Positions 31,199 through 40,700 of a DNA stretch of 64,000 nucleotides are shown here, one piece after another. The position numbers and the translations under genes are program-made. The stretch is from the IMG/VR virus record IMGVR_UViG_3300022818_000051, positions 1 to 64,000 of that record. One strand, 5' to 3'. Each line of letters begins with the position of its first letter. The stretch's first letter is position 1. Source of the DNA: a virus. The notes beneath the pieces were generated by a model, which did no database searches, was not told where the DNA came from, and saw only the letters and a program-made list of their open reading frames with translations.

Positions 31199-31399
31199 AT
31201 GAAAAAAGAAAAATTATCGCCAGCGCAACCTATAGAGGAAAATGTTGTTTTATTTATGCAGGGTAACAAAGGTATCGAAATTTTAAAACTTTGTGCAAAT
31301 GGAGACATTTTCGTACATAGCAAATTGGTAGAAAATGACAAAGAGGTCGTAGATGCTTTCAGGGAGTTTTTAAAATTGCAAGATAGTAATTTTGATTAA
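31199..31399 (+). CDS. Small hypothetical protein (66 aa)
   Basis: Unrecognised, strand-rich middle (GIEILKLCANGDIFVHSKLV) then an acidic helix. This pattern (I.I...G.I.V.G..V..D..V...F) recurs in many small phage proteins without assigned role. Last gene of the early plus-strand block. Confidence 0.65.
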   Translation: MKKEKLSPAQPIEENVVLFMQGNKGIEILKLCANGDIFVHSKLVENDKEVVDAFREFLKLQDSNFD

Positions 31400-31422
31400 T
31401 TTTCACATTTCATGAATTGAGA

Positions 31423-31462
31423 AGTGCGCCACCCCCACCCGGATGACGCACTCATTTTTTTT
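31423..31462 (+). terminator. Intrinsic terminator of the early block
   Basis: AGTGCGCCA (31423-31431) pairs with TGACGCACT (31444-31452), one mismatch, 12-base loop, then a run of eight Ts. It closes the plus-strand early operon, facing the late block that ends at 31542. Confidence 0.85.
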
Positions 31463-31541
31463 GCTGGTGACATTGATGTCGGGAGCTACCCTGATGGCAA
31501 TTGTTGGCAATTTTCGGGCTCAACTGCTCCTATTTGCGCAG

Positions 31542-32084
31542 TTATTTAATCGCTTCGCACGCCCTTCTATAAAATTCTTCACGCTCGACCAGTCCGTTCT
31601 GCCCGCCGTTCACCACCTTGGTTATCGCCTTGACGGTTGCGCCCGAATCAGCCAGATGATTCAGTCCATTCTTCCACCAGAACCAGCAAGCCGAGCGGAC
31701 AGCGCCTTCGGCAGACTCCAGCATTTCGGGCATTTCCAGCGCATTTACGCCCCAGTCTTTTCCGAGTGCAGCATAGTTGTAGCGGCCTGTAATCTGTATC
31801 AGCCCACGTCCTTTATATCGCTGTCCATCACCGTCCGCTTCAGGTGTGTTACCGAGTATCTTGGCCAAGTGTCCTGTATCATACGCCGCACCTGATGCGA
31901 TTTCCTTGCTGTATCTGAACGAGCCAGATTCCTGTGCAACCTGCGCCAAGAAATGTCTGATGCGTGCGGTTGTGGTGATGCCGTATTTTGGCATCCAAAT
32001 GTTCAGCCACGGAAGATACTTGGCGATATTCGCACGGGTGGCGTAGGGCATGATGTGGGCGAGTTGGGTTGAAAGGAGTTTCAT
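31542..32084 (-). CDS. GH19 endolysin (lysozyme/chitinase fold)
   Basis: A 180-residue glycoside hydrolase family 19 enzyme that degrades peptidoglycan to release progeny. Seen: HFLAQVAQESGSF with catalytic E52, KEIASG (E61), and the family signature YKGRGLIQITGRYNY. No signal peptide, so it needs a holin, and membrane proteins of suitable size lie 2-3 kb upstream in the same operon. Last gene of the late transcript. Confidence 0.9.
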   Translation of the reverse strand: MKLLSTQLAHIMPYATRANIAKYLPWLNIWMPKYGITTTARIRHFLAQVAQESGSFRYSKEIASGAAYDTGHLAKILGNTPEADGDGQRYKGRGLIQITGRYNYAALGKDWGVNALEMPEMLESAEGAVRSACWFWWKNGLNHLADSGATVKAITKVVNGGQNGLVEREEFYRRACEAIK

Positions 32085-32177
32085 AATGTTAGAAATTTAC
32101 TAAGTTAATACCTGTTTTTGGGAATAACGCATGATATAACCAACATTTTATGGTGTTTTTGTATGATATAAACTATG

Positions 32178-33353
32178 TTAATCTAAAAATATCGGCGTAT
32201 ATTGCGTAATACCTCTTTTTTCATTCCAAATCAGCATTGTCTGCGTTGGTTCTTCTTTTTCAAAACCCTTACCCATTGCGAATGCTGAATATCCAATAAG
32301 TGATGGATTTATGATTATATTTTTTGTAAATACCGACTGATGGAAATGCCCAAGCCACGCTTGTTCGACATTAAATACCTTTGCTATTCTCGAAAACCAC
32401 CGCATTACAGGTACTACAAGGCCACCTATGCCGGAATTGTAAACTAAATGTGAACCGTGCGTTAACAAAATGCGATGTCCAAATATTGTTATTACCGCCA
32501 TCTCCGACCTTGGTATGATAAACTCGAATTTATCCAGCCCCATCAGTTTGCAAAACTCCGCAACATCTACGAACATTTCGTACTCATTGTTTACGCGTGA
32601 CGCATTGGAATATTGGTTTTTCTTTGTAGTCCTTGTGTGATTTCCTACAACGCAGACTACTTTTATCTTGCTGACTTTGGTGTTTTCCTGTAGGTATTTA
32701 AACCCTGACAATATGTGCGATTTTGCAAACCTTATACCTTCAAGTGGTGACATGGAATTGGTCTGCATCAGTTCATCATGTATATATCCGCTTGCCATAT
32801 CACCGATTAGGCATATTATCATTTCATCAATATGATATGAACGTTGTGCGTGACTTACGAGCTTGTTCAGGTTTATGAATAAGTTTCTAATTCGCTTATC
32901 CGCCACTTCAGGGTTGAACTCATTCAGTCCCAGAACGCTTTCCGCATCCACGACTTCATCCACATGCCAATCAGAGAACATGGCCACCGCAACACTTTTA
33001 CTTTTGCCCCCCTCGTCCGATATAGGGATTATGTCAAATATCTCAGGGTTGGAATTTCTCTTCAGTGCAAGAGCCTCCTCTAATTCATCAATATATTCCT
33101 TATAATTCTGCTCGGTTTTTTTCGGCATTGCAGGTTCTGCTTGCTGCGAAGATGGTAGCACCATCCCTCTTCCCCTTCTTCCGTATGTCGCATACTGTAC
33201 TGCATTTTCGGCGGACTTAAATGTGGGGAACACGTCAGGATATGCGCTTCGTAACGCTTCTTCTATTTGTTTTTTGCTCAGTCTTTCTTCTCCGGGCTTT
33301 ACATTTTCATAATACTTTTTTACAAATTCTTTTGCAATGTCTTTTTTGGTCAT
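32178..33353 (-). CDS. Calcineurin-like metallophosphoesterase
   Basis: Start at ATG 33353 (MTKKDIAKEF); an upstream ATG overlaps the next gene. 391 residues with the metallophosphoesterase motifs in order: FSDWHVDE (D-x-H), IGDMASG (GD), VGNHTRT (GNH), LTHGSH (GH-like) and LGHFHQ (GHxH). An N-terminal basic/helical region of about 100 residues may bind DNA. Possible roles are nucleic acid or small-molecule phosphoester cleavage. Unusual place, between lysis-type genes. Confidence 0.82.
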   Translation of the reverse strand: MTKKDIAKEFVKKYYENVKPGEERLSKKQIEEALRSAYPDVFPTFKSAENAVQYATYGRRGRGMVLPSSQQAEPAMPKKTEQNYKEYIDELEEALALKRNSNPEIFDIIPISDEGGKSKSVAVAMFSDWHVDEVVDAESVLGLNEFNPEVADKRIRNLFINLNKLVSHAQRSYHIDEMIICLIGDMASGYIHDELMQTNSMSPLEGIRFAKSHILSGFKYLQENTKVSKIKVVCVVGNHTRTTKKNQYSNASRVNNEYEMFVDVAEFCKLMGLDKFEFIIPRSEMAVITIFGHRILLTHGSHLVYNSGIGGLVVPVMRWFSRIAKVFNVEQAWLGHFHQSVFTKNIIINPSLIGYSAFAMGKGFEKEEPTQTMLIWNEKRGITQYTPIFLD

Positions 33354-33375
33354 TTTAATGGTGGTTAAATGAATA

Positions 33376-34101
33376 CTATAGCGCAATGAAAAGTATAATC
33401 GTTACTATTTCAGACGTTACCCATCCGACTTTTACCCATGTGGTGGCGTTACGCTCTTTTTTGATGGCTTTGCCCTGTTCTTTTATTACGGCATCCTTCG
33501 CCGCCCCGTCCGCCTTGTATGTATCGCGTTGCGCTGCGAGGGCTGCTTTTTCTGTGTTTGATGCTGCGATTACGCCTTTCAGAAGGTTCTTATCCACTCC
33601 AAGCGCATTGATTATCTCATATTTTGTCGTGGTGTCCTTAATCAGATAATCATGTTCGGCAAAAATTATGTCCGCCTGCATAATGTTTTCGGTAGGGATG
33701 CGGTACGTTTTGGCAGCGGTGGTATCTATCCCTCCTGTGCGTTCGGCAAATATGCCGTATAAGGAGTCAGGAGGCAGTGTACGGAGACGTGCTATCTCTT
33801 GCTGATGTTGCTTCTTTTGAAGTGCGAGATATTTTCGTAGCGCCTCGGTATTTGCCTCCGACTTTTTTAGTTTTATAAGTAGTGTCGCCTGTGTTTTGCG
33901 TGCGGCCTCGATGCTGTCTTGTTGGGCGGCGATTATTTGCGCCGTGTTGGGGGGTGCGATGGGCTGTGGCGTGTAATCGCGATGCGAAGGTATCAGCCAA
34001 CCCAAAATAAAAAAGAGGGCGCAAATCGCAGCTATTGCAGCCGTTTTTTTTGTGGTTGGGGAAAGTGAGGAAAAAAAGTTTTTGATTGAATAAAGTGTCA
34101 T
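33376..34101 (-). CDS. Membrane-anchored coiled-coil protein, possible spanin-like
   Basis: A 241-residue protein with an N-terminal membrane helix (AAIAAICALFFILGWLI), a long coiled coil (RKTQATLLIKLKKSEANTEA), and a second hydrophobic end (VGWVTSEIVTIILFIAL). The anchor-plus-coiled-coil design and the neighbouring lysozyme suggest a role in disrupting the envelope, but spanins normally have only one anchor. Function is inferred only. Confidence 0.6.
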   Translation of the reverse strand: MTLYSIKNFFSSLSPTTKKTAAIAAICALFFILGWLIPSHRDYTPQPIAPPNTAQIIAAQQDSIEAARKTQATLLIKLKKSEANTEALRKYLALQKKQHQQEIARLRTLPPDSLYGIFAERTGGIDTTAAKTYRIPTENIMQADIIFAEHDYLIKDTTTKYEIINALGVDKNLLKGVIAASNTEKAALAAQRDTYKADGAAKDAVIKEQGKAIKKERNATTWVKVGWVTSEIVTIILFIAL

Positions 34102-34117
34102 GGTGGTGGTTTTTAAG

Positions 34118-34396
34118 TTAGGTTATTTTTTCTGATTGTTCCAGTATGGTGTCCTGCTCTTTGGCACTGATTTCTATTTCTGCCTCGTTCTTTTTCTGCC
34201 CGAACAGAAAGGTCAGGCTGGGAACGGCTATTGCACCAAATGTTATTGCTATTGCTTCAGCAGCTTTCATCACATCGTCTCTGCCGAGATATAGGATTAT
34301 GGCACTGAACACCAGTGCCGTACATATGCAAATAAATACGATAAGTCTTGAAAGCGAATAATTGCCGCTGTTGTCCTGTAGAAATGCCGCTTTCAT
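34118..34396 (-). CDS. Holin-like small membrane protein
   Basis: Start at ATG 34396 (MKAAFLQDNSGNYSLSRLIV), which overlaps the preceding stop as ATGA; longer frames run into that gene. 92 residues, two membrane helices (LIVFICICTALVFSAIILYL and AIAITFGAIAVPSLTFLF) and a charged tail. Size, topology and lysis-region position fit a holin; not proven. Confidence 0.65.
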   Translation of the reverse strand: MKAAFLQDNSGNYSLSRLIVFICICTALVFSAIILYLGRDDVMKAAEAIAITFGAIAVPSLTFLFGQKKNEAEIEISAKEQDTILEQSEKIT

Positions 34397-34833
34397 CGCA
34401 GTATGTATAATGAAATTATTATCGCCGAAAACGCCGCTATTTCCTGCCAGAAAACCCTGTTCTTTACGAACTGTAGAAGGAAGGCTGCGACAAAAAACGC
34501 TATGTTCACGTGCCAAAGTCCTTGTGTGTAGATGTACGTTTGGCTTAACAGTACCGCACCGATTGCGCCCGCAAAATGGATATTCCTGATGAATGTGTCC
34601 TTAAACTGTGCGGCTGCACCGACAAAAACGATGCCAGCACCAGTAAAAAAGAGCAGCCCGTTGTCCGCATAAAAGACTATCGGTAGGGCGAAACCCCAAA
34701 GAGCAAGGGTGAAAAGAATGTTTATTTTTTTTGGCAGCAGATAATAGCTCTCACTAACGGAAGGAGGGATGCCATACTTCAGGCAGACCAGAATGATGTA
34801 GGTGAAGAATATTATGGAGGAGATAAGTATCAT
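34393..34833 (-). CDS. Multi-pass membrane protein (146 aa)
   Basis: About five hydrophobic helices. N-terminus MILISSIIFFTYIILVCLKY is followed by GIPPSVSESYYLLP, a conserved-looking cytoplasmic loop of this phage protein type. No known function; being between holin-like and coiled-coil membrane genes suggests involvement in lysis or superinfection exclusion. Confidence 0.6.
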   Translation of the reverse strand: MILISSIIFFTYIILVCLKYGIPPSVSESYYLLPKKINILFTLALWGFALPIVFYADNGLLFFTGAGIVFVGAAAQFKDTFIRNIHFAGAIGAVLLSQTYIYTQGLWHVNIAFFVAAFLLQFVKNRVFWQEIAAFSAIIISLYILR

Positions 34834-35270
34834 GATTTTAAAAACATCATTATCATAGTTGAGATAGATACCAAAACAGCTACTGCGGATACTATAAATG
34901 TTCCCAGTTTTGCCGTTCCCTCATCCTTTCCGCTATTCAGACTTCTACTCTCACTCAAACTTTTCAAGTCATCTGAAATGCGTTGCAGGTTTTTATTATA
35001 ATTTTCAGCAAAATTGTCAAATCGCTTTTCCGCCGCTATTTCTGCTTTTAATACAGCCTTTTCGGATGCAGCCATAGCCACATTGACGGCCTTCTCTTGA
35101 GCATCAAGGGCTGATTTCACGGCTTCCTTTGACTCCTGCGAATTTTTGTTTATAAGCTTTTCCAAAGAATTATAGCGATCCTCGAAGCGTTTATCTGAAA
35201 CGGCGATGATAGATTCAAAAAATTCTTTAAGTCCAACTTGTTCGCATGATGCTTTTTCCAGTTCTACCAT
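34830..35270 (-). CDS. Coiled-coil protein with C-terminal membrane anchor
   Basis: A 146-residue protein: long alanine/glutamate/lysine-rich coiled coil (SALDAQEKAVNVAMAASEKA) then a C-terminal helix (LGTFIVSAVAVLVSISTMIM). Strong Shine-Dalgarno GGAGG ahead of ATG 35270, inside a 25-base leader that is repeated exactly 88 bases upstream. Tail-anchored; function unknown. Confidence 0.65.
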   Translation of the reverse strand: MVELEKASCEQVGLKEFFESIIAVSDKRFEDRYNSLEKLINKNSQESKEAVKSALDAQEKAVNVAMAASEKAVLKAEIAAEKRFDNFAENYNKNLQRISDDLKSLSESRSLNSGKDEGTAKLGTFIVSAVAVLVSISTMIMMFLKS

Positions 35271-35301
35271 TTTTGTCCTCCTTTGTTTATTTTGTTAAGT
35301 G

Positions 35302-35332
35302 TAAAGATAGTTAATTATTATGTAATATGCAA
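35302..35332 (-). promoter_or_regulatory. Bacteroidota-type promoter before the membrane/lysis genes
   Basis: Minus strand: TTTG-type element (TTG 35332-35330), 20-base spacer, TATCTTTA (35309-35302), 32 bases before ATG 35270. It may allow separate expression of the lysis genes. Confidence 0.6.
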
Positions 35333-35358
35333 ATCGCTATTTCTACTGCTGTTGCCAT
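35311..35358 (-). CDS. 15-residue ORF after the duplicated leader
   Basis: ATG 35358 follows a perfect copy of the GGAGG leader and encodes MATAVEIAICILHNN. It may be a truncated duplicate of a gene start or a leader peptide. The promoter at 35302-35332 overlaps its end. Low confidence as a protein. Confidence 0.3.
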   Translation of the reverse strand: MATAVEIAICILHNN

Positions 35359-35447
35359 TTTTGTCCTCCTTTGTTTATTGTTTTTATTCGTAAACTGTTT
35401 TTATATCTGCCTGTTATGTAAATTTGTAATATTTATTTACTCCACAA

Positions 35448-35768
35448 TTAATCGTTAAAATCCACTTTTGTAAAAACTTTTACGTCTTCTACAAACTCCG
35501 CATAGGCCATAAATTCAGGATTCTGCGAGTCGGTGATTCCCTTCCTTTGCAACGCATTTTCTTCACCATTAGGATACTTTTCCGAAATTATCGCATTTAT
35601 AGCCTCGCCCCGTGTTGGAACGTGACCGAACAGGATTTGTGTAAATTCAAACCCTTTCTGTTCTACACCCATAACAGTTTTTGTCGTTTCCGAAATATTA
35701 TAATTATATCCGTAAAGTGAATGCCCCAACTTTTGAATCGTTTCTGGTCTTTCGTTTGATTGTGCCAT
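35448..35768 (-). CDS. Hypothetical tail-region protein (106 aa)
   Basis: Unrecognised, soluble, mixed helix and strand (YNYNISETTKTVMGVEQKGFE). Located directly downstream of the tip protein gene, so a chaperone or accessory for that protein is possible. Confidence 0.62.
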   Translation of the reverse strand: MAQSNERPETIQKLGHSLYGYNYNISETTKTVMGVEQKGFEFTQILFGHVPTRGEAINAIISEKYPNGEENALQRKGITDSQNPEFMAYAEFVEDVKVFTKVDFND

Positions 35769-35854
35769 GTTTTTAATTTATTTATTTGTTACAGCAGGCC
35801 ATTACAGCCGCCCGCCTTTTAAAAATCCTCGCTCTCGCTTTTCGCTTCGGGCGC

Positions 35855-37186
35855 TTAGTGCGAAATTTTCGCACGAAGCCGCGCCCCGATACGCGAGTAC
35901 GTACCCGCCGGAACGTAACTCGAGTTCGAGCAACGCACCCCCGCATAAGCGCCATAATTCGCAGGCACACCGAACAGCAGGCCATAGACGGCTACGCCTG
36001 AACCCGGAATACCTGCGCCATATCCATAATCACTCATATATGCCACGTCACTCGCTCCGCTGGTTACAAGCGGGATAACCCATCCCGGGATTAGTGATTT
36101 GATATATCCGTCCGTGCGTGCCATTTCGCCTACCTTGGTATAATCGGCGGTTATTGTCGCAGCTCTTTTTGCAAATTCGCTACATACATATACGCTACTT
36201 ATTCCAGTGCCTCCGTTGGCGATTTCTGCGGATTTTTCAATATTTACCTCGCCTACCCAGTCCCATATCTCACCATAAAGATGTTCGAGGAAGAAGAAAA
36301 CAGGTATCTCTTCGGTGTGCCCATTTACAGTAATACTATGTACCCCAACTTTACATCCAACAGCCATTGAGCCTGCGCCAGTATTATGTATCGGGTAATA
36401 TCCATTCCATGTTCCCCAATCTCCACCCCACGTGGTAACGCCAGCCCCCATCCCTCCCTGAGGATACCCCTCAGCGGTGAGAACATTGGTAAACGCCAGT
36501 TGAATATTTGTGTTGCCAAAATACAATGACGTTAACTCGTGCCACAAGGTTCTATCCTTGATATTTCCTATTTCCCATCCAGCATTATTAGCGTACGTCT
36601 CGAAATCCGTTCTGCTAATTGAGGTGGCAGGCCGTCCTATCTGCGTGGCATCCGTTCCGTCTTTTCCTGCATCATTATTTCCGCCTCTAAATCTTGCATC
36701 ATCAGAAATCACGGATACCAACATCGAATCCGTTCTGTCCATCTCCGCAAACCCAATCGAGTGCGCCGATTCTTCATGCCATAATTCGGCTCCGTCAAAG
36801 GCGGCAATATCCAGACGTGTTTCGATAGTCGTTCCTACAACCACCAGAGCTCGGTAAATAGTCGGTACAATCACACAGATATTCTGCGTTATCCAGTCGG
36901 GGGTCGATGTCGTTCCGTCAGCTTTTAAAAGCGGATTATCCTTATCAAGCCAATAATCTACCTTTTTCGTAGCACGGTTTACAATGGCAGGTCGAAAAGC
37001 ATTAAAAATCCTTGATTGCCCAAATTTGTGAAACTCAAGGTTCCCTGTCCTGTGAAGTTCCGTTGCCCTATATGCAGTAACGGTGGATTTTGGGGCGGCC
37101 TCTGAGCATGAATTTGCGGTGTCGATGATTACGCCGACCCATTGCGGTAAATCCAATTCTGTCAATAATCTTATTTTTGTAGGCAT
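35855..37186 (-). CDS. C-type-lectin-fold tail tip protein of DGR-target type
   Basis: A 443-residue protein. The C-terminal 200 residues follow the formylglycine-enzyme/C-type lectin pattern of Bacteroides phage variable proteins: WNGYYPIHNTG, FFFLEHLYGEIWDWVGEVN, DGYIKSLIPG, and a final GVPANYGAYAGVRCSNSSY then SRIGARLRAK. Such proteins bind receptors, and the last stretch is what diversity-generating retroelements mutate. A hairpin overlaps the stop codon, as at many such targets. No reverse transcriptase or template repeat was found in the window. Confidence 0.75.
   Translation of the reverse strand: MPTKIRLLTELDLPQWVGVIIDTANSCSEAAPKSTVTAYRATELHRTGNLEFHKFGQSRIFNAFRPAIVNRATKKVDYWLDKDNPLLKADGTTSTPDWITQNICVIVPTIYRALVVVGTTIETRLDIAAFDGAELWHEESAHSIGFAEMDRTDSMLVSVISDDARFRGGNNDAGKDGTDATQIGRPATSISRTDFETYANNAGWEIGNIKDRTLWHELTSLYFGNTNIQLAFTNVLTAEGYPQGGMGAGVTTWGGDWGTWNGYYPIHNTGAGSMAVGCKVGVHSITVNGHTEEIPVFFFLEHLYGEIWDWVGEVNIEKSAEIANGGTGISSVYVCSEFAKRAATITADYTKVGEMARTDGYIKSLIPGWVIPLVTSGASDVAYMSDYGYGAGIPGSGVAVYGLLFGVPANYGAYAGVRCSNSSYVPAGTYSRIGARLRAKISH
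35858..35874. other. Hairpin at the end of the variable-type region
   Basis: GTGCGAA (35858-35864) is perfectly inverted as TTCGCAC (35868-35874), 3-base loop, directly before the TAA of the tip protein gene and preceded by the GC-rich codons for IGARLR. Resembles the cruciform beside DGR homing sites. Confidence 0.6.
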
Positions 37187-37234
37187 AGTTTTTTATATAT
37201 TTAGATGGTTTTTTATTTTTTTACGAGTGCCATT

Positions 37235-37750
37235 TTATTCTTCCCTGATTATTCCAGCGTTAAAAAATGTTTCATGTAACGCTGCATCGAAAGGATTTGG
37301 AAAATCTTCAAGCTTAATCGTATAGGGTTCAAACTCTACCTCTTCCTCCAGAATCGGCTCATATTCCTTCATGTCTGATTCAAACTTTTCCAGTTCGTCC
37401 TTGTATTTTTCTGCCAGCACTTTTTCCAGTTTGGTTAAATCTTTTATGTATATGAGGAAATTCTCATCCCCCGGCTTAATCATCACAGACCTATCAGGCT
37501 GTACGATTCCGTATTTTATGATAAGGTCGGAATTATCTTTGTTGTATGCCTCATCATGTTCTTTGAGCGGCTCACGGAACTTTTTAATTACCTCTTCGTG
37601 TGTGGCAATAGTTTCTTTGATTCGGTTTTTGTCATACAATAGTCCGTTGACAAATCTTACACATCCCTTCAGGGTTAATGCGGCTCTAATCGCATCATTC
37701 AGTTTGATAGCATCTTTCCTTTTCATTGTGATTCCTGATTCTTTTTCCAT
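37235..37750 (-). CDS. Hypothetical helical tail-region protein (171 aa)
   Basis: Highly charged and helical (KKFREPLKEHDEAYNKDN, AEKYKDELEKFESDMKEY), with an acidic C-terminal segment and FPNPFDAAL. Similar in style to phage DUF1617-like proteins, but that match is uncertain. Lies between the tail spike and tip genes. Confidence 0.62.
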   Translation of the reverse strand: MEKESGITMKRKDAIKLNDAIRAALTLKGCVRFVNGLLYDKNRIKETIATHEEVIKKFREPLKEHDEAYNKDNSDLIIKYGIVQPDRSVMIKPGDENFLIYIKDLTKLEKVLAEKYKDELEKFESDMKEYEPILEEEVEFEPYTIKLEDFPNPFDAALHETFFNAGIIREE

Positions 37751-37759
37751 AATTGTATG

Positions 37760-40700
37760 TTATAAGTTAATGTAATAGTTACCACCTTCGAGCGTAATAA
37801 AATTCTCTGTTACCGACCCATCTGCTTTGAGATATTGAGATGATGTGCCTCCCGTCTTAATAAGACTACCTACTGCCACCGCACCGTTGAATGTTACAGC
37901 CTTGGTGCTGCCTGTAAAATATGCTATTGTATTCTGCTTCCCGTCACAAATGGCTAAATCACGGTATCTCGTAGCTCCATAATTGTACCCACGATAATTA
38001 ATATATCCAACTGCATCAGCATCCGTTGAATGGTTGAAACGGATTTCATCGCCTGACAGGGTAAGCTGTTGTACAAGAAAGTCCTGAGTTAATGAGCCTG
38101 CCAAAGCAGCATAAGTTGTATCATGGTTATGCGCTGCCGTTGCAAAAGCCGAACCGTCACCGATGTAGTAACCCATTCCTGTCCACGGTGTGCCAGTAAC
38201 AAAATAAGCCGCATTATGACCACCCAAATACTCAGCATTAAGGTTTGTGTTTAAAACTTTTGAGGTTATGGCAAAGGGTGAATCACCAGCGTCTGCCAAA
38301 GTTGAGGTGATTACCCCTGATGCTGCTATGGTTGTTGCGCCTGTTAAAGCTCCGACAATTGCCAAAGCCCCATTGAAAAACCCAGTACCGTTAATAGCCA
38401 GTTTATAGTTTGTGATTTCTGTGCCAGAAGAGTATCCAACACCAACATGACCAGTAGTTCCATCAAAAAATGCTATAACTCCCTGTTTCCCATCATAAAT
38501 CCCCAGACTACGAAATCTTGTAACACCGTAATTATACCCCCTGTAATTAATGTAACTGGTAGTGTTCGCATCAGTTGAGTGGCCAAAATTAATTTCATCG
38601 CCTGCCAAGGTTAGTTGTTGTACCAAAAAATCTTGTGTTAATGAGCCTGCCAAAGCTGCAAATACCCCTGAATAATCGTGGGTATGCGCATACGTAGCCG
38701 CTCCCCCTGCCGCACCTAATACCATGATGCCTTTTACCGATGCTGTGGCGTCTGGAACAGATTGTAGAGCCGTGCCTGCGAGTGTGCCCTGCGCTGCCGT
38801 TGCAAAAGCCGAACCATCACCGACATAGTATCCTACTGCCGTCCATGGTGTGCCTGTGACATATGTTGAATTGTCGTAACTTATCGTAGTTCCTGAAATC
38901 TTCACGAAACTTGTACCATTCAGTTCTGCCTGTTCAATGTAGTAATTACCGTTTTCAAATATAATTCCCGTTCCTATTATGCCTTGTGGATCATCCAGTG
39001 TTGCCTGCTCGATATAGTAATTACCGTTTTCAAATATAATCCCAGTTCCTGTTGTACCTTGCGTATTATCCAGTGCGGTCTGGAAATAGGAATCGGCGTG
39101 TCCATTTAAATATTGGGAATTAAAATTGTTTACCAATGTTGTACTTGCTACCGTAAGCGGTGCTGTTCCTGTTGCTACGGTTGATTGTAGGGTACTGGCT
39201 GCCAAAGTATTCGGAATTACAACCCTGCCATCTCCCCATACGGTCACTAAGTCTGTCTTGACGTTGCTATCCGCAAGATATACGACCATCTTTGATTCTG
39301 ATGCAAGGTATTTCCTTTCTGCATAAATGCCCATGCCTTGTGTCATCTCTTCGTACGCACGCAATTTAGTACCATCCCAAAAAGTACCAAAACCAAGGTA
39401 TGGTTTCAGCGCATCGCCCATGATTCCTGATGTCGTGCCGTATAAATCCAGAACGACATTAGGGTCTATAAGTTTAGCAACGAAGGAATAAGCATCTAAA
39501 TATTCTGATATTTTATTATTTTTTTCGATTATTGAAATTCCTGATGTCACACATTCAACGAATTGGATTGCAATACCGCCACCACCACCGGGAAAGGCGA
39601 TGAATGAATTATTTTCAATCACCCAATTATCGGAATATTTTGCAGTAAGAAGAGCGTGCAAGGCATATAATCCTGATGCCGTTGCTGTTGCGCCCACAAC
39701 CAATGGATCAATGTTAACGATAGTCAATGTATCATTGTCAACGATAGAGCTAATAGTTAAACTATCATTCCCAATTTGCAATAAATCACCCTCTGTACAT
39801 TCTGTCAAGAAGGCTGTTCCTGATCCTTCAATGGTAGTACTTCCGATTTGTGTTGCCACTCTGCCACTTAAGAAAATGGAATCACCAATTCCTTCCAGTT
39901 TTACACAATAAGATGCCACGCCCGGAGGGCACATATTGTAAAAAATATTATCTGTAACTTTAACATTAAACCCAAACGCCACGACCAACATTGCTGTATC
40001 TGTCGCATTTTTGAACGTATTGTTGCTAATAAATACGTTCCTGATGTACCCGTCTGTTTCTGGGTTTAGATACCCAACATACATACAGGCGTGAGCTTTC
40101 TGGTCAATAAAAAAGTTATTGGAAATCGTAATATCACCAGCATTATCGGTATCAATTTTTGCCGTGATGCCCGATTGTGTCGAGAGACATGATTCAAGTA
40201 GTGTCAGTTCCGTATCGCTTGTAATATAATCTATCGTTCCTTCGTCAGTACCGATATACATGTAATCGCCGACGTGACATTTATCAAGAAATGCCGGACT
40301 TGTCCCTGTAAGAAAATGTGTACCTGTTCCAAGAACAGTTTTTGATGCTGCGCTTGTTGCTACCGTACCCGCCAATGTGACCAATTCGTTTGACCCTACC
40401 ATCAAACATGGACTGTAAGACGATTCTACGATATTGCCGGAAATAATTAAGTCTTTACTTCGTGCAATCTGAATGGCCGCACGTGGTTCCAGCATCTCAT
40501 CACTCGTGGGGTCAGCATCGTATGTTGATTTACGGTGATTCTTTATGTAATTGTCCTGTATCGTTGCATTCCCACCTCGTGCGCAATATATTGAGTGACG
40601 GTTTGCATCAATAACAACATTATCATTTATTTTCGCATTAGAACATTTGGAAACATGTATACCATATCCGGTACCGGCCTCAACACCCATGACTGTTTCA

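Larger units (their letters stand above)
35267..35379 (-). repeat. Duplicated 25-base Shine-Dalgarno leader
   Basis: The same 25 bases, reading AACAAAGGAGGACAAAAATGG in the core, occur at 35291-35267 and 35379-35355 (minus strand). Each includes GGAGG and an ATG. Suggests tandem duplication of a gene start. Confidence 0.85.

Noticed and set aside
31443-31895. A 150-codon plus-strand frame over the lysozyme gene
   Set aside because: It starts inside the terminator hairpin and is antisense to the well-supported GH19 endolysin.
35782-35985. An arginine-rich frame overlapping the end of the tip protein gene
   Set aside because: Shadow frame of the GC-rich variable-type region; no start signal.
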